Source: Burkholderia sp. Bp8963 (GTDB taxonomy: Bacteria; Pseudomonadota; Gammaproteobacteria; Burkholderiales; Burkholderiaceae). Taken from it: a stretch of DNA of 64,000 nt. Numbering within the stretch: the stretch's first letter is position 1; every line of letters begins with the position of its first letter. The notes under the pieces were generated by a model. That model did not search any database, had not been told where the DNA came from, and was given only the letters and a program-made list of their open reading frames with translations. This document shows positions 18,455 to 28,871 of the stretch, piece after piece. The DNA lies in assembly GCF_003854275.1 (NCBI RefSeq), contig NZ_QTQP01000006.1, positions 1 to 64,000 of the forward strand, written 5' to 3'. The position numbers and the translations under genes are program-made.

Positions 18455-19270
18455 ATGCTGCCTACCGTTTTCATCGTCTCCGACGGCACCGGGATCACTG
18501 CCGAAACCTTCGCGCATTCGATCCTCTCCCAGTTCGACCAGAAATTCCGCCTCGTGCGCGTGCCGTTCGTCGATTCGCTCGACAAGGCGTATTCGACCGT
18601 CGAGAAGATCAACGAGGCCGCCGTGCACGACGGCCGCCGCTCGATCGTGTTCACGACGCTCGTCGACAGCGAGTCGAACGAGATCGTCAAGCGCTCGAAC
18701 GCGCTCGTGCTCGACATGTTCCAGCGCTTCGTCGAGCCGCTCGAGCAGGAACTGCAGCTGAAGTCGAGCCACGCGATGGGCCGCGGCCACCAGAATGCGG
18801 ATACCGAGGAGTACAAGACGCGAATCGAGGCAATCAACTTCTCGCTCGCGCACGACGACGGCCAGTCGAACCGCAACCTGTCGGAGGCCGATGTGATCCT
18901 GGTCGGCGTGTCGCGCAGCGGCAAGACGCCGACGAGCCTGTATCTCGCGATGCAGTACGGCGTGAAGGCCGCGAACTATCCGCTGATTCCGGAGGATTTC
19001 GAGCGCAGCAAGCTGCCGTCGGCGCTCTCCCCGCACCGCGACAAGCTGTTCGGGCTGTCGATCGACCCGCAGCGCCTGTCGGAGATCCGCAACGAACGCC
19101 GGCCCGGCAGCAAGTACGCGGCGCCCGAGAACTGCCGCTACGAGATCAACGAGGCCGAGGCGATGATGCGCCGCGAAGGGATCAAGTGGCTGTCGTCGAC
19201 GCACAAGTCGATCGAGGAGATCGCGACGACGATCCTGCAGGAAATCCGCCTCGACCGTCAGTCGTACTGA
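18455..19270 (+). CDS. ppsR: PEP synthase regulatory protein (bifunctional kinase/pyrophosphorylase)
   Basis: DUF299 protein that inactivates PEP synthase by ADP-dependent threonine phosphorylation and reactivates it by phosphate-dependent dephosphorylation. 271 residues. The N-terminus [18 protein letters not shown] is typical, and the P-loop-like segment [15 protein letters not shown] near residue 150 is the ligand-binding motif. ATG at 18455 is chosen from that conserved beginning; upstream in-frame codons would add unrelated residues. The target gene ppsA is divergent. A strong bidirectional terminator follows at 19313-19343. Confidence 0.96.
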   Translation: MLPTVFIVSDGTGITAETFAHSILSQFDQKFRLVRVPFVDSLDKAYSTVEKINEAAVHDGRRSIVFTTLVDSESNEIVKRSNALVLDMFQRFVEPLEQELQLKSSHAMGRGHQNADTEEYKTRIEAINFSLAHDDGQSNRNLSEADVILVGVSRSGKTPTSLYLAMQYGVKAANYPLIPEDFERSKLPSALSPHRDKLFGLSIDPQRLSEIRNERRPGSKYAAPENCRYEINEAEAMMRREGIKWLSSTHKSIEEIATTILQEIRLDRQSY

Positions 19271-19312
19271 CGCGGCGCAACCGTCCGCGCCGGACGGTCC
19301 GCCCGGATAAAC

Positions 19313-19343
19313 AAAAGGCCGCGTTCGATACGCGGCCTTTTTT
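19313..19343. terminator. Bidirectional terminator between ppsR and the TrmH-type gene
   Basis: AAAAGGCCGCG / CGCGGCCTTTTTT, 7-bp GC stem (19317-19323 with 19331-19337), 7-nt loop, A-run before and T-run after, so it can serve both convergent genes. Confidence 0.9.
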
Positions 19344-19402
19344 GATGGGTCTCGATCGGTCCGGCAAAGCGGTGCGACGTAACCGCCCCGCCGCCCCGCA
19401 CG

Positions 19403-20197
19403 TCAGGTACGGCGCTGCTGCCGCACCTGCTCGAACAGGCAGACGGCCGCCGCGGCCGCGACGTTCAGCGACTCCATCCCGCCCGGCTGAGGAATCGTCA
19501 CGCGATGCGTCGCGGCGTCGCGCCAGAATGCCGACACGCCGGCGCCCTCGTTGCCGAACACCCAGACGACCGGCCCGGCCAGGTCGCAATCGTAGATTGC
19601 CTGCGCGCCATGCGAATCCGTCAGCGCGACCGGCACGCCGATCCGCTCGGCAAGCGCGTCCGCTTCGACGTCCTCATGGATCGTCAGCAGGAAATGCGCG
19701 CCCATGCCCGAGCGCAGCACCTTCGACGACCACGCGTACGCAGTGCCCGGTGCGCAGAATACGTGCTTCACGCCGGCCGCCGCCGCACTGCGCAGGATCG
19801 AGCCGACGTTGCCGGCGTCCTGCACGCCGTCGAGCACGATCGACGTATCGGTCACGCGTGCGGGCAGCGGTTCGGACGGCCGGTCGACGAGCAGCAGGAA
19901 GCCGACCCCGTTGACGACGTTCGACAGCTGTCCGAACAGCGCATCGGGCAACGTGACGAGCCGGTGCGCGTCGATGCGCGCGACGATTGCCTGCGCCTCG
20001 TCGTGGCGCAGCGCGCCTTCGGTCGCGATGCACAGCTCGGGGATCGCGCCGGTGTCGACGCAGGTGTCAAGATACGCGCTTGCGAGGTGGAATCCCTCGA
20101 GCAGCGCCTGGCCGCTGCGGCGCTGATGGGGCGTCGAACCCGCGAGCGCCTTCAGGCGCTTGTACAGCGGGTTGTCGCGGGAAGTAATGGTTTTCAT
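19403..20197 (-). CDS. TrmH/SpoU-family RNA 2'-O-methyltransferase
   Basis: 264-residue SPOUT-class methyltransferase that uses S-adenosylmethionine to methylate a ribose 2'-OH in tRNA or rRNA. An N-terminal substrate-binding domain ([22 protein letters not shown]) precedes the three trefoil-knot motifs: [27 protein letters not shown] and [18 protein letters not shown]. The exact RNA target cannot be set; RlmB-like and TsnR-like proteins share these motifs. Its ATG overlaps the rnhB stop by 4 nt (ATGA), so it is the translationally coupled last gene of the run that starts at rpsB. The bidirectional terminator at 19313 follows. Confidence 0.9.
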   Translation of the reverse strand: MKTITSRDNPLYKRLKALAGSTPHQRRSGQALLEGFHLASAYLDTCVDTGAIPELCIATEGALRHDEAQAIVARIDAHRLVTLPDALFGQLSNVVNGVGFLLLVDRPSEPLPARVTDTSIVLDGVQDAGNVGSILRSAAAAGVKHVFCAPGTAYAWSSKVLRSGMGAHFLLTIHEDVEADALAERIGVPVALTDSHGAQAIYDCDLAGPVVWVFGNEGAGVSAFWRDAATHRVTIPQPGGMESLNVAAAAAVCLFEQVRQQRRT

Positions 20198-20838
20198 CGA
20201 ATCAGTTCGAGCGCCGCGCGAACGGGCGCGAACGTGCGCCGATGCGCGTCGCATGGCCCGTGCTCGCGCAGCGCGGCAAGGTGTTTCGCGGTGCCGTAGC
20301 CCGCATGCACGTTGAATCCGTAGACCGGGAAGCGCTCGTGCAGGTCGACCAGCATGCGGTCGCGCGTGACCTTCGCGAGAATCGACGCCGCCGAGATGCT
20401 CGGCACCAGCGCGTCGCCGCTGACGATCGCCTCGGCGCGCACCGACAGCGTCGGGCAGCGGTTGCCGTCGATCTGCGCAAGCGTCGGCACGACCGCGAGC
20501 CCTTCGACGGCCCGCTTCATCGCGAGCATCGTCGCGTGCAGGATGTTCAGCGTGTCGATTTCCTCGACGCTCGCCGACGCGATGCAGTACGCGCTCGAAC
20601 GCGCGACGATCAGCTCGTACAGCGCGTCGCGCTTTTTCGCGGAGAGCGCCTTCGAATCATCGAGCCCGTCGATCGGCTGCGCGGGATCGAGGATCACCGC
20701 GGCGGCCACCACCGGGCCCGCGAGCGGTCCGCGGCCGGCCTCGTCGACGCCGCAGACGATCTCGTCGGGCCGGCTGAAGTCGAAGCCGCCCTGCGCGTCG
20801 GCCGGCGCACGGCGACGCGATGCACGTGCAGCCGTCAT
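20194..20838 (-). CDS. rnhB: Ribonuclease HII
   Basis: Cleaves RNA in RNA-DNA hybrids and starts ribonucleotide removal from DNA. 214 residues with the family signature [14 protein letters not shown] (Asp32-Glu33 are catalytic) and the later acidic residue in [24 protein letters not shown] and [11 protein letters not shown] are also conserved. About 18 extra N-terminal residues are basic and nonconserved. It starts inside the lpxB stop (ATGA, 4-nt overlap) and ends inside the next gene's start, so it is wedged between coupled genes. The lpxB-rnhB order matches E. coli. Confidence 0.97.
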   Translation of the reverse strand: MTAARASRRRAPADAQGGFDFSRPDEIVCGVDEAGRGPLAGPVVAAAVILDPAQPIDGLDDSKALSAKKRDALYELIVARSSAYCIASASVEEIDTLNILHATMLAMKRAVEGLAVVPTLAQIDGNRCPTLSVRAEAIVSGDALVPSISAASILAKVTRDRMLVDLHERFPVYGFNVHAGYGTAKHLAALREHGPCDAHRRTFAPVRAALELIR

Positions 20839-22007
20839 GCGCGGCGCCCCTTGCGCTGTTCGATTACGCGAACGACCGCTTCGGCGGCTTTCGCGGCCGT
20901 GTTCTGCCGCAGCGAATGATGCATTTCGGTAAAAATTTCAGTGAGTGTGCGGCGGTTCGCGTCGTCGCGCAGCTGCGTGAGCGTCGCGTCGGCGAGCGCC
21001 TCGGGCGTCGCGAAATGCTGCAGCAGCTCCGGCACGACGAAGCGCCCTGCGAGGATGTTCGGCAAGCCGACATACGGCAGGTAGCCCTGCCGGCGCATGA
21101 TCTGTCCGGTCAGCCAGGGCACCTTGTACGAGATCACCATCGGCTTCTTCAGCAGCGCGGCCTCGAGCGTCACGGTGCCGCTCTTGACGAGAATCGCGTC
21201 CGCCGCGGTCATCGCGACCTGCGCACTGCCATCGGTGATCGTCAGCGCGAGTTGCGGGTGTGCTTCGACCAATGGCTTCAGCAACTCCCGCAGCGCCGGC
21301 GTCGCCGCCGGCATCACGAAGCGCACGCCCGGCTCGCGCTGCTGCATCAGCGCCATCGCCGCGAAGAACGTCGGGCCGATCAGCGAGATTTCGGAGCGTC
21401 GACTGCCGGGCAGCACGGCAATCACCGGGCCGTCTGCGGGCAAGCCGAGCGCAATCCGCGCGCCATGCATGTCGGGCTCGAGCGGAATCTCGTCGGCGAG
21501 CGGATGGCCGACGTAGGTCGACGCGACGCCCGCCTTGTCGAGAATCGCCGGCTCGAACGGGAACAGGCACAGCATGTGATCGACCGACTTCGCGATCTTC
21601 TTGATCCGCCCGCCCCGCCAAATCCAGATCGACGGGCACACGAAGTGGACCACCGGAATGCCCGCGTCGCGCACCGTCTGCTCGACGTTGAAGTTGAAGT
21701 CCGGTGCGTCGACGCCGATGTACGCGTCCGGCCGCTCGGCGAGCAGCTGGCGCTTCAGCTCGCCGCGAATCCGCAGGATCTCGGGAATCTGCCCCAACGC
21801 CTCGACATAGCCGCGCACCGTCAGCTTGTCCATCTGCCAGTGCGAGTCGAAGCCTTGCGCGATCATCCGCTGGCCGCCGATCCCGTAATAGTGGGCCGAC
21901 GCCGGCAGCCGCTCGCGCAGCCCGCCAAGCAGCGACGCCGCGAGCAGGTCGCCCGACGGCTCGCCTGCCACCATTGCGAGCCGCAACTGGTTGGTCGTGA
22001 GCGGCAT
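20835..22007 (-). CDS. lpxB: Lipid-A-disaccharide synthase
   Basis: Peripheral inner-membrane glycosyltransferase (GT19) joining UDP-diacylglucosamine and lipid X into the beta-1,6 lipid A disaccharide. 390 codons. Motifs include [13 protein letters not shown] near the N-terminus, [28 protein letters not shown] and the UDP-binding [10 protein letters not shown]. The start at 22007 lies 3 bp after the lpxA stop, and its end overlaps rnhB, so lpxA-lpxB-rnhB is tightly coupled. Confidence 0.97.
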   Translation of the reverse strand: MPLTTNQLRLAMVAGEPSGDLLAASLLGGLRERLPASAHYYGIGGQRMIAQGFDSHWQMDKLTVRGYVEALGQIPEILRIRGELKRQLLAERPDAYIGVDAPDFNFNVEQTVRDAGIPVVHFVCPSIWIWRGGRIKKIAKSVDHMLCLFPFEPAILDKAGVASTYVGHPLADEIPLEPDMHGARIALGLPADGPVIAVLPGSRRSEISLIGPTFFAAMALMQQREPGVRFVMPAATPALRELLKPLVEAHPQLALTITDGSAQVAMTAADAILVKSGTVTLEAALLKKPMVISYKVPWLTGQIMRRQGYLPYVGLPNILAGRFVVPELLQHFATPEALADATLTQLRDDANRRTLTEIFTEMHHSLRQNTAAKAAEAVVRVIEQRKGRRA

Positions 22008-22010
22008 CGC

Positions 22011-22799
22011 TTAGCGGATGATGCCGCGCTGGGACGCGTCGATGAACGCGACGAGCGCCTTGACCGGCGCGTCGCCGTCGCCGCCGGCTTCCGCCAGCTC
22101 GCGCAGCTGTACCTTCGCTTCCTCGAGCGACAGGCCGTTCTTGTACAGCAGCCGGTACGCGCTGCGCAGCGCCGAGATCGCATCGGCCGAGAAGCCGCGG
22201 CGGCGCAGCCCTTCGACGTTGATGCCGTGCGGCTCCGCCTTGTTGCCGGCCGCAATCACGAACGGCGGCACATCCTGCACGAGCGCCGATGCGCCACCCA
22301 GCATCGAGTGCGCGCCGATGCGGACGAACTGGTGCACGCCCGACATGCCGCCGACGATCGCATGGTCGCCGATCTCGACGTGGCCCGCCATCTGCGCGTT
22401 GCTCGACAGGATCACATTGTTGCCGACACGGCAGTCGTGGCCGATGTGCACGTACGCCATGATCCAGTTGTCGTCGCCGAGCGTCGTGACGCCCGCATCC
22501 TGCACGGTGCCCGTGTGGATCGTCGTGAATTCGCGGATCGTGTTGCGGTTGCCGATCACGAGCCGGGTCGGCTCGTCCTTGTACTTCATGTCCTGCGGCC
22601 GGCCGCCGACCGACGCGTAATGGCCGATGCGGTTGTCCTCGCCGATCGTCGTGTGGCCTTCGATCACGCTGTGCGAACCGATCGTGGTGCGCGCGCCGAT
22701 CGTGACGTGCGGGCCGACGATCGCGTACGGGCCAATCTCGACCGATTCGTCGATCTGCGCGCCCGGCTCGACAATCGCCGTGGGATGAATCCTGGTCAT
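22011..22799 (-). CDS. lpxA: UDP-N-acetylglucosamine O-acyltransferase
   Basis: First enzyme of lipid A synthesis; transfers a 3-hydroxyacyl chain from acyl carrier protein to UDP-GlcNAc. 262 residues of left-handed beta-helix hexapeptide repeats ([20 protein letters not shown]), the catalytic-histidine region [10 protein letters not shown], and a C-terminal helical domain. The ATG at 22799 ([14 protein letters not shown]) is the family start. It lies 57 bp after fabZ and 3 bp before lpxB. FabZ competes for the same hydroxyacyl-ACP, so their adjacency links fatty acid and lipid A flux. Confidence 0.97.
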   Translation of the reverse strand: MTRIHPTAIVEPGAQIDESVEIGPYAIVGPHVTIGARTTIGSHSVIEGHTTIGEDNRIGHYASVGGRPQDMKYKDEPTRLVIGNRNTIREFTTIHTGTVQDAGVTTLGDDNWIMAYVHIGHDCRVGNNVILSSNAQMAGHVEIGDHAIVGGMSGVHQFVRIGAHSMLGGASALVQDVPPFVIAAGNKAEPHGINVEGLRRRGFSADAISALRSAYRLLYKNGLSLEEAKVQLRELAEAGGDGDAPVKALVAFIDASQRGIIR

Positions 22800-22856
22800 G
22801 CGCCGTTGCCTCTCAGTGTGATAAGTCGCGTTGCGTTGCGATGCGTGCCGCGCCGC

Positions 22857-23324
22857 TCAGGGCGCCGCGTCGGCCGTCTTGACCGTGCACATCAGCTCGG
22901 CTTCCGCCGCGACCTTGCCGTCCACTTCCGCCACCGCCTTGAACTTCCAGATGCCGCGGATATAGCGCTCGAACGTCACGTTCAGAATCAGTTGATCGCC
23001 CGGCTCGACGACCCGCTTGAAGCGCGCACCGTCGATCCCGACGAAGTAGTACAGCGTGTTTTCCGGATCCTTCGGCTGCTCTTCCGAGAAGGTCAGCAGC
23101 GCGGCGGCCTGCGCGAGCGCTTCGAGAATCAGTACCCCCGGCATCACCGGCCGCTTCGGGAAATGCCCCTGGAAGAACGGCTCGTTGATCGACACGTTCT
23201 TCAGCGCTTTGATGCCCTTGTGCGGCTCGAGTTCGAGCACGCGGTCGACGAGCAGAATCGGGTAGCGATGCGGCAGCAGCGTGAGGATCTTGTGGATGTC
23301 GAGATTGATTTTTTCAGTGCTCAT
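22857..23324 (-). CDS. fabZ: 3-hydroxyacyl-ACP dehydratase
   Basis: Hot-dog-fold dehydratase of type II fatty acid synthesis, forming trans-2-enoyl-ACP. 155 residues with catalytic His54 in [12 protein letters not shown] and Glu68 in [11 protein letters not shown] at 23324 ([14 protein letters not shown]) is chosen over one 15 nt upstream because it matches the family. It sits between lpxD and lpxA as in most Gram-negative bacteria. The 130-bp gap before it contains two GC-rich hairpins without a T-run. Confidence 0.97.
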
Positions 23325-23375
23325 GATGGTTCGTCTCACGCAGAGGCTGCGCGGTGGTGAAGCAAATGCTGATGC

Positions 23376-23434
23376 GGGCCGGCGCCCGGCCCTGTCGATC
23401 GAACCGGGCGGTACGCGCTGTTCCTGCCCGGTTC
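23376..23434 (-). other. Two GC-rich hairpins in the lpxD-fabZ spacer
   Basis: GAACCGGGC (23401-23409) pairs with GCCCGGTTC (23426-23434), and GGGCCGG (23376-23382) pairs with CCGGCCC (23386-23392). Neither is followed by a T-run on the minus strand, so they may act in mRNA processing or stability rather than termination. Confidence 0.5.
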
Positions 23435-23454
23435 ATGATGTCGCATGGTGTTGG

Positions 23455-24537
23455 TTACGCGTCCGTGCCGCCGCCCTGGGCGGCGAGCGCGGTTTCGAGC
23501 GCCTTGATGCGGTCGCGCAGTTTGTCGAGGTTGCGCACGAGCGCGGCGCTCTTGTTCCAGTCGCCGTGCTCGACGGCCGGGAACGCGCTCGTATAGATGC
23601 CGGCCTTCGGCAGCGACTTCGACACGCCCGATTTCGCGGTGACGATCACGTAGTCGCCGAGCGTCACGTGGCCGGCGATGCCGACCGCGCCGCCGATCAT
23701 GCAGTGGCGGCCGATCGTCGTGCTGCCGGCGATGCCCGCACAGCCGGCGATCACCGTATATGCGCCGATCCGGCAGTTGTGGCCGATCTGGACCTGGTTG
23801 TCGATCTTCACGCATTCTTCGATGACCGTGTCGGCCATCGCGCCGCGGTCGATCGTCGTGTTCGCGCCGATTTCGACGTCCGGGCCGATCGACACGCCGC
23901 CGACCTGCGGAATCTTGACCCAGCTGCCGGTGCGCGCGTCGCCGTCGCCGACGAAATCCGGCGCGAAGCCGAAGCCGTCGGAGCCGATCACCGCGCCCGA
24001 GTGGACGATCGCACGCGGGCCGATCCGGCAGCCGTGATAAACCGACACGTTCGGATACAGGTGGGAGCCGGCGCCGATCTTCGTGCCGCGGCCGACGAAC
24101 ACGTTCGCATCGAGCTGCACGCCGTCCTCGATCACCGCGCCCGCCTCGATCGTCACGTGCGGACCGATCACCGCGGTCGCGGCGACCTGCGCGGCCGGAT
24201 CGATCGTCGCGCTCGGATGCACGCCTGCGGCGCGCGGCGGCGTGGCGAGGTCGATGAACATCTGTGCGACGCGCGCGAAATACGCGTACGGATTCGGCGT
24301 CACGATGAAAGTGCGCCCATTTGCGGCCGCGCCCAGCTTTTCCAGATCCTTCGGCGCGATCAGCACCGCGCCTGCCCGGGTCGTCTCGACCTGCGACAGA
24401 TACTTCGGGTTCGCGAGGAACGCGAGCTGCTGGGGGCCGGCCTGATCGAGCGGCGCAAGGCCGGCGACCTGGCACTGGCGGTCGCCGGCGATCTCGCCGC
24501 CGAACCGCTTTACGAGTTCCTCAAGCGTTAATGCCAT
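23455..24537 (-). CDS. lpxD: UDP-3-O-(3-hydroxyacyl)glucosamine N-acyltransferase
   Basis: Third lipid A enzyme; adds the N-linked 3-hydroxyacyl chain. 360 residues: an N-terminal uridine-binding domain ([19 protein letters not shown]), a long hexapeptide beta-helix ([19 protein letters not shown]) with the catalytic-His region VYHGCRIG and IGHNCRIG, and a C-terminal helix with [14 protein letters not shown]. It follows skp by 16 bp. All later lipid A genes in the cluster except lpxC, lpxH and lpxK are here. Confidence 0.97.
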   Translation of the reverse strand: MALTLEELVKRFGGEIAGDRQCQVAGLAPLDQAGPQQLAFLANPKYLSQVETTRAGAVLIAPKDLEKLGAAANGRTFIVTPNPYAYFARVAQMFIDLATPPRAAGVHPSATIDPAAQVAATAVIGPHVTIEAGAVIEDGVQLDANVFVGRGTKIGAGSHLYPNVSVYHGCRIGPRAIVHSGAVIGSDGFGFAPDFVGDGDARTGSWVKIPQVGGVSIGPDVEIGANTTIDRGAMADTVIEECVKIDNQVQIGHNCRIGAYTVIAGCAGIAGSTTIGRHCMIGGAVGIAGHVTLGDYVIVTAKSGVSKSLPKAGIYTSAFPAVEHGDWNKSAALVRNLDKLRDRIKALETALAAQGGGTDA

Positions 24538-24553
24538 ACGTCGTCTGCTCCGT

Positions 24554-25081
24554 TCAGTTTACCGAGCCGGACGCGAGCGCCTTGAGCACCTTGTCGGTGA
24601 TGTCGATGCGCGGGCTGACGTACACGGCTTCCTGCACGATCAGGTCGTAGTTCTGCTGTTCGGCGATCTGCTTGATGACCTTGTTCGCCCGCTCGAGCAC
24701 CGCCGCGAGCTCTTCATTGCGGCGCTGGTTGAGATCCTCGCGGAACTCGCGCTGCTTGCGCTGGAAATCGGTGTCGAGCTGGGCGAGATCGCGCTGCTTC
24801 TGCGCGCGGTCGGCCGGCGACAGCGATGCGCCGTTCTTGTCGAGCGAGTCCGACATCGACTTCAGGCGCGCCGCCATCTCCTGCAGATCCTTGTCGCGCT
24901 TCGCGAACTCGGCTTCGAGCTTCGTCTGCGCCGCCTTCGCGGGCACGGACTCGCGCAGGATCCGATCCGAATTGACCGCCGCGATGCGGGCGACGTCCTG
25001 AGCGTGCACCGTCGCCGCGCCCAAGGCCAGCGCAACGGTCAGCGCACACATCAATCGTTTCGAAAACTTACCGGTTAGCAA
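24554..25081 (-). CDS. skp: OmpH/Skp-family periplasmic chaperone
   Basis: Periplasmic chaperone holding unfolded outer-membrane proteins on the way to BamA. 175 residues with a cleavable signal peptide ([18 protein letters not shown], cut after about residue 28) and a long charged coiled coil ([35 protein letters not shown]) forming the jellyfish arms, then a C-terminal beta segment ([13 protein letters not shown]). It lies 34 bp after bamA and 16 bp before lpxD, the standard arrangement. Confidence 0.95.
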   Translation of the reverse strand: MLTGKFSKRLMCALTVALALGAATVHAQDVARIAAVNSDRILRESVPAKAAQTKLEAEFAKRDKDLQEMAARLKSMSDSLDKNGASLSPADRAQKQRDLAQLDTDFQRKQREFREDLNQRRNEELAAVLERANKVIKQIAEQQNYDLIVQEAVYVSPRIDITDKVLKALASGSVN

Positions 25082-25115
25082 AATTACCCTCTCGTGCTGT
25101 TGTCATGAGCGTTCG

Positions 25116-27425
25116 TCAGAACGCCGTCCCGATCTGGAACTGGAATTTCTGGTACTGGTCGCCTTCGTGCTTCTGCAGCGGGAAGCCGAGGCTCAGCTTG
25201 AGCGGGCCGATCGGCGAAATCCACGCGAGACCGACACCGTAGCCGTAACGCAGGCCGTTCGCGCCCGTGCTGGTGCCGCCCGGCGCATTGCCCCAGACGT
25301 TACCGCCGTCGAGGAACGTGAACACGCGCAGCGTGCGGTCGTAGCCGGTGCCCGGCAGCGGGAACGTCAGCTCGATGTTGCCGACGAGCATCTTCGAGCC
25401 GCCGATCGGGTCGTTCGTCTTCGTGTCGCGCGGGCCCAGCGAGCTCGGCTCGTAGCCACGCACGGAGCCGATACCGCCCGCGTAGTAGTTCTTGAAGATC
25501 GGGTACGGGTTGCCGATGCCGTTGCCGTAGCCGCCCTGCAGGTTCATGCCCAGGATGAAGCCGCGCGAGAACGAGTAGTAATACTGCGCCTGCAGGTCCG
25601 CCTTGTAGTACTGGATCTTGCCGACCGGCACCCCGTACTCCATGTTCGCCTGCGTGAAGTAGCCACGGCTCGGGATCAGCGCGCTGTCGCGCGCGTCGCG
25701 CGACCACGCGACCGTCAGCGGCACCGTGTTCGACACGCGGCCGAACTGGTTCACGTAATCCTGGTAGCTCTGCGGCGTGTTCGAATCGACGTCGAGACGG
25801 TTCTGCTCGAAGCCCGCGCCAAAGTAGACGGTGTCGACTTCCGAGAACGGAATGCCGAACTTCAGGTTGCCGCCCGCGCTGACGATCTTGAAGCTCGAGC
25901 TCGTCGAATAATAGAGCGGCTGGTACGTGCGGTAGTAGACGTCGGTGATCCGCTTGATGCCGTCGACTGTAAAGTACGGGTCGACCTGCGTGACGGTCAG
26001 CGTCCGGTAGCTCTTCGCGGTGTTGACGTTCACCGCGAGGCTCGTGCCCGAGCCGAACACGTTGTCCTGCGACACGCCCGCCGACAGCACGACCTTGTCC
26101 GTCGACGAGAAGCCCGCACCCAACGTGATCGCGCCGGTCGGCTTTTCCGCGACCTTGACGTTCACGTCGACCTGGTCGTTCGTGCCTTCGACCGGCACCG
26201 TCGTCACGTCGACGTCGGTGAAGTAGCCGAGACGGTTCACGCGGTCCTTCGACAGCGCGAGACGGTTCGAATCGAACCACGAGCTCTCGAGCTGGCGCAT
26301 TTCGCGGCGCACGACCTCGTCGCGCGTACGCGTGTTACCGACGACGTTGATGCGGCGCACGTATACGCGGCGGCTCGGATCGACGACGAGCGTCAGGTTC
26401 ACCTTGTGGTTCGCCTGGTCGATGTCCGGCTGCGCGTTGACGGTCGCAAATGCGTAGCCGTATTCGCCGAGCTTGTCGACGATCGCCTTCGTCGTCTGCT
26501 GCAGCTTCTCGGCCGAGAAGCGGTCGCCCGGCTTGACCTTGACGAGTCTGGTCAGCTCGGCCTCGCGGTCGAGCAGGTTGCCCGCGAGCTTGATGCCGGA
26601 CACCGTGTACGGTTCGCCTTCGTGCAGCGTGACCGTCAGGTACATGTCCTTCTTGTCCGGCGAGATCGACACCTGGGTCGACTCGATGTTGAACTCGAGG
26701 TAGCCGCGGTTCAGGTAGTACGAGCGCACCGCCTCGAGGTCGCCGGTCAGCTTTTCCTTCGAGTACAGGTCGTTCTTCGTGTACCAGGAGAACCAGTTCG
26801 GCGTCGACAGCTGCATCTCGTCGCGCAGCGTGCTCGTCTTGAATGCCTTGTTGCCGATGAAGTTGATCTGGCGGATCTTCGCGCTCGGGCCTTCGGCCAC
26901 TGCGAACAGGATCGACACGCGGTTCGCGTCGACCGGCGTGACGGTCGTCTTGACCTCGGCCGCGTAGAAGCCGCGCGTCAGGTACTGGCGCTTGAGCTCC
27001 TGCTCCGCCTTGTCGACGAGCGCCTTGTCGTAGTAGCGGCCGTCCGCAAGACCGACCGCGCGCAGCGCCTTCGTCAGGTTGTCCTTGTCGAATTCCTTCG
27101 TGCCGGTGAAGTCGATCGATGCGATCGCCGGACGCTCCTGCACCTGCACGATCACGACGTTGCCCTGGGTGGCGATGCGCACGTCGTTGAAAAAGCCCGT
27201 CGCGTACAGCGCGCGGATTGCTTCGGATGCCTTGTCGTCGGTGAACGTGTCGCCTTGCTTGATCGGCAGGTAGGCAAACACGGAACCGGGTTCGACGCGC
27301 TGCAAGCCCTCGATCTTGATGTCTTGCACCACGAACGGTGCCGCTGCGTGCGCCGCGAGGCCGTGCGCAGCGAGCGCCGCCGCTGCGACTGTCTTAGGTA
27401 CAAAGCGATGAGGTTTGAACAACAT
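25116..27425 (-). CDS. bamA: Outer membrane protein assembly factor BamA
   Basis: Central Omp85 protein of the BAM complex, inserting beta-barrels into the outer membrane. 769 residues: signal peptide to about residue 28 (AAALAAHGLAAHA), five POTRA domains (starting FVVQDIKIEGLQRVEPG, to about 420), then a 16-strand barrel. The conserved loop-6 motif is VRGYEPSSLGPRD, and the protein ends in aromatic residue F (FQFQIGTAF), the C-terminal signal. rseP precedes it by 61 bp that hold a hairpin, and skp follows. Its expression is often raised by envelope stress, which RseP controls. Confidence 0.98.
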   Translation of the reverse strand: MLFKPHRFVPKTVAAAALAAHGLAAHAAAPFVVQDIKIEGLQRVEPGSVFAYLPIKQGDTFTDDKASEAIRALYATGFFNDVRIATQGNVVIVQVQERPAIASIDFTGTKEFDKDNLTKALRAVGLADGRYYDKALVDKAEQELKRQYLTRGFYAAEVKTTVTPVDANRVSILFAVAEGPSAKIRQINFIGNKAFKTSTLRDEMQLSTPNWFSWYTKNDLYSKEKLTGDLEAVRSYYLNRGYLEFNIESTQVSISPDKKDMYLTVTLHEGEPYTVSGIKLAGNLLDREAELTRLVKVKPGDRFSAEKLQQTTKAIVDKLGEYGYAFATVNAQPDIDQANHKVNLTLVVDPSRRVYVRRINVVGNTRTRDEVVRREMRQLESSWFDSNRLALSKDRVNRLGYFTDVDVTTVPVEGTNDQVDVNVKVAEKPTGAITLGAGFSSTDKVVLSAGVSQDNVFGSGTSLAVNVNTAKSYRTLTVTQVDPYFTVDGIKRITDVYYRTYQPLYYSTSSSFKIVSAGGNLKFGIPFSEVDTVYFGAGFEQNRLDVDSNTPQSYQDYVNQFGRVSNTVPLTVAWSRDARDSALIPSRGYFTQANMEYGVPVGKIQYYKADLQAQYYYSFSRGFILGMNLQGGYGNGIGNPYPIFKNYYAGGIGSVRGYEPSSLGPRDTKTNDPIGGSKMLVGNIELTFPLPGTGYDRTLRVFTFLDGGNVWGNAPGGTSTGANGLRYGYGVGLAWISPIGPLKLSLGFPLQKHEGDQYQKFQFQIGTAF

Positions 27426-27453
27426 GCATCCCCAATATTTAGCTGCATCGAAT

Positions 27454-27481
27454 CAGGCGGCTGCCCTGCGGCCGCCGCCTG
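27454..27481 (-). other. Hairpin in the rseP-bamA spacer
   Basis: 8-bp stem CAGGCGGC / GCCGCCTG, 12-nt loop, no T-run on the minus strand. Likely an mRNA structure rather than a terminator. Confidence 0.4.
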
Positions 27482-27486
27482 ACGCT

Positions 27487-28860
27487 TCAGAAATGGATTA
27501 ACCGAGCCAGATCGTTGAACAGCGCGATCGCCGACAATGCGACGATGCAGATCAACCCGGCTCTTTGCAGAATCAGCTGCCAGCGCTCCGAAACGGCTTT
27601 CCCGGTCGCGGCTTCAACCAGATAATATAACAGATGCCCCCCGTCCAAAACGGGAATCGGCAACAAGTTAAGTACCCCAAGGCTAATGCTGACAAGGGCG
27701 AGGAACGACAGGAACGCCGACGGACCGAGCCGTGCGCTCTTGCCTGCGTAGTCGGCAATCGTCACCGGGCCGGACAGGTTCTTCAGCGATGCGTCGCCGG
27801 TGATCATCCGCCCGAACATCCGCAGCGAATACACCGAGATGTCCCACGTGCGGCGTGCGCCGAGCTTCAGGCTCTCGAGCGGCCCGTAGCGCACGTCGAC
27901 GCTCGGGGTGTGCATTGACAGCGCGGCGCCGATGCGGCCGACCTGCTGCCCGGTTTCGTCGTCGCGCTGCACTTGCGGCACGATCGTGACCGTCTGCGTC
28001 GCCCCGCCGCGCCCGATCCTGAGCGTGAGCGGCTTGCCCGCATGGTGCTTTACTGCGTCGATGAAGCGCGACGCGCCGCCGATCCGCTCGCCGTCGAGCG
28101 CGAGCAGCGTGTCGCCGCCCTTCAGGCCGGCCCGCTCGGCCGCGCTGCCCGGCTGCACCGATGCGACCGACAGCGCACCGCCGCCCGTATCGAAGCCGAG
28201 CCGCAGCATGAAATCGTCATCGAGCGCGTTTTCCGGCACACGGCGCAGGTCGACGCGGAAATCGTACGTCGACGCACCGCCATCGCGGGCGCCCAGCACG
28301 ACTTCCCGATGATCGAATGCGGCGGCGAGGAGCTTCCAGCGCAGGTCCGACCACGAGCGCACCGGTTGGGCGTCGCCGCCCTGCGCGTCGCGGATCGACA
28401 CGATCGTCTCGCTGCCGTCGAAGCCGGCCCGGGCCGCGACCGTGCCGGCCGCCGGCGGCGCGATGATCGCCGCGGGTTCAGTCACGCCGGTGGCGAAAAC
28501 AACGGAAAACAGTGCGATTGCGAGCAGGAAGTTGGCAATCGGCCCGGCCACCACGATCGCGATGCGCTTGCCGACCGACTGGCGGTTGAACGCCTGCCCG
28601 AGCTCTTCCGGCTTCACGCCGGGGCCTGGATCGCGCTCGTCGAGCATCTTCACGTAGCCGCCGAGCGGCAGCGCGGACAGCGTCCACTCGGTGCCCGTCC
28701 TGCGGCTGACCCACCGTGCGACCGGCTGGCCGAAGCCGATCGAGAAGCGGAGCACCTTCACGCCGCACCAGCGCGCGACGCGGTAATGCCCGTACTCATG
28801 CACGACGACCAGTACCCCGATCGCCACTGCAAACGCGATCAGTTCAACCAGCACGTTCAT
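27487..28860 (-). CDS. rseP: Site-2 zinc metalloprotease RseP
   Basis: Inner-membrane intramembrane protease that cleaves anti-sigma factor in the sigma-E envelope-stress pathway and remnant signal peptides. 457 residues. The zinc motif HEYGH is at residues 21-25 in the first helix; a PDZ region follows (VASVQPGSAAERAGLKGGD); the second zinc-ligand motif is NLLPIPVLDGGHLLYYLVE in a C-terminal helix. The start ATG at 28860 is the family N-terminus; the same frame is open far upstream but that is antisense-frame noise over dxr. It begins 11 bp after dxr and is followed by bamA. Confidence 0.97.
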   Translation of the reverse strand: MNVLVELIAFAVAIGVLVVVHEYGHYRVARWCGVKVLRFSIGFGQPVARWVSRRTGTEWTLSALPLGGYVKMLDERDPGPGVKPEELGQAFNRQSVGKRIAIVVAGPIANFLLAIALFSVVFATGVTEPAAIIAPPAAGTVAARAGFDGSETIVSIRDAQGGDAQPVRSWSDLRWKLLAAAFDHREVVLGARDGGASTYDFRVDLRRVPENALDDDFMLRLGFDTGGGALSVASVQPGSAAERAGLKGGDTLLALDGERIGGASRFIDAVKHHAGKPLTLRIGRGGATQTVTIVPQVQRDDETGQQVGRIGAALSMHTPSVDVRYGPLESLKLGARRTWDISVYSLRMFGRMITGDASLKNLSGPVTIADYAGKSARLGPSAFLSFLALVSISLGVLNLLPIPVLDGGHLLYYLVEAATGKAVSERWQLILQRAGLICIVALSAIALFNDLARLIHF

Positions 28861-28871
28861 GAGCACCTCAT

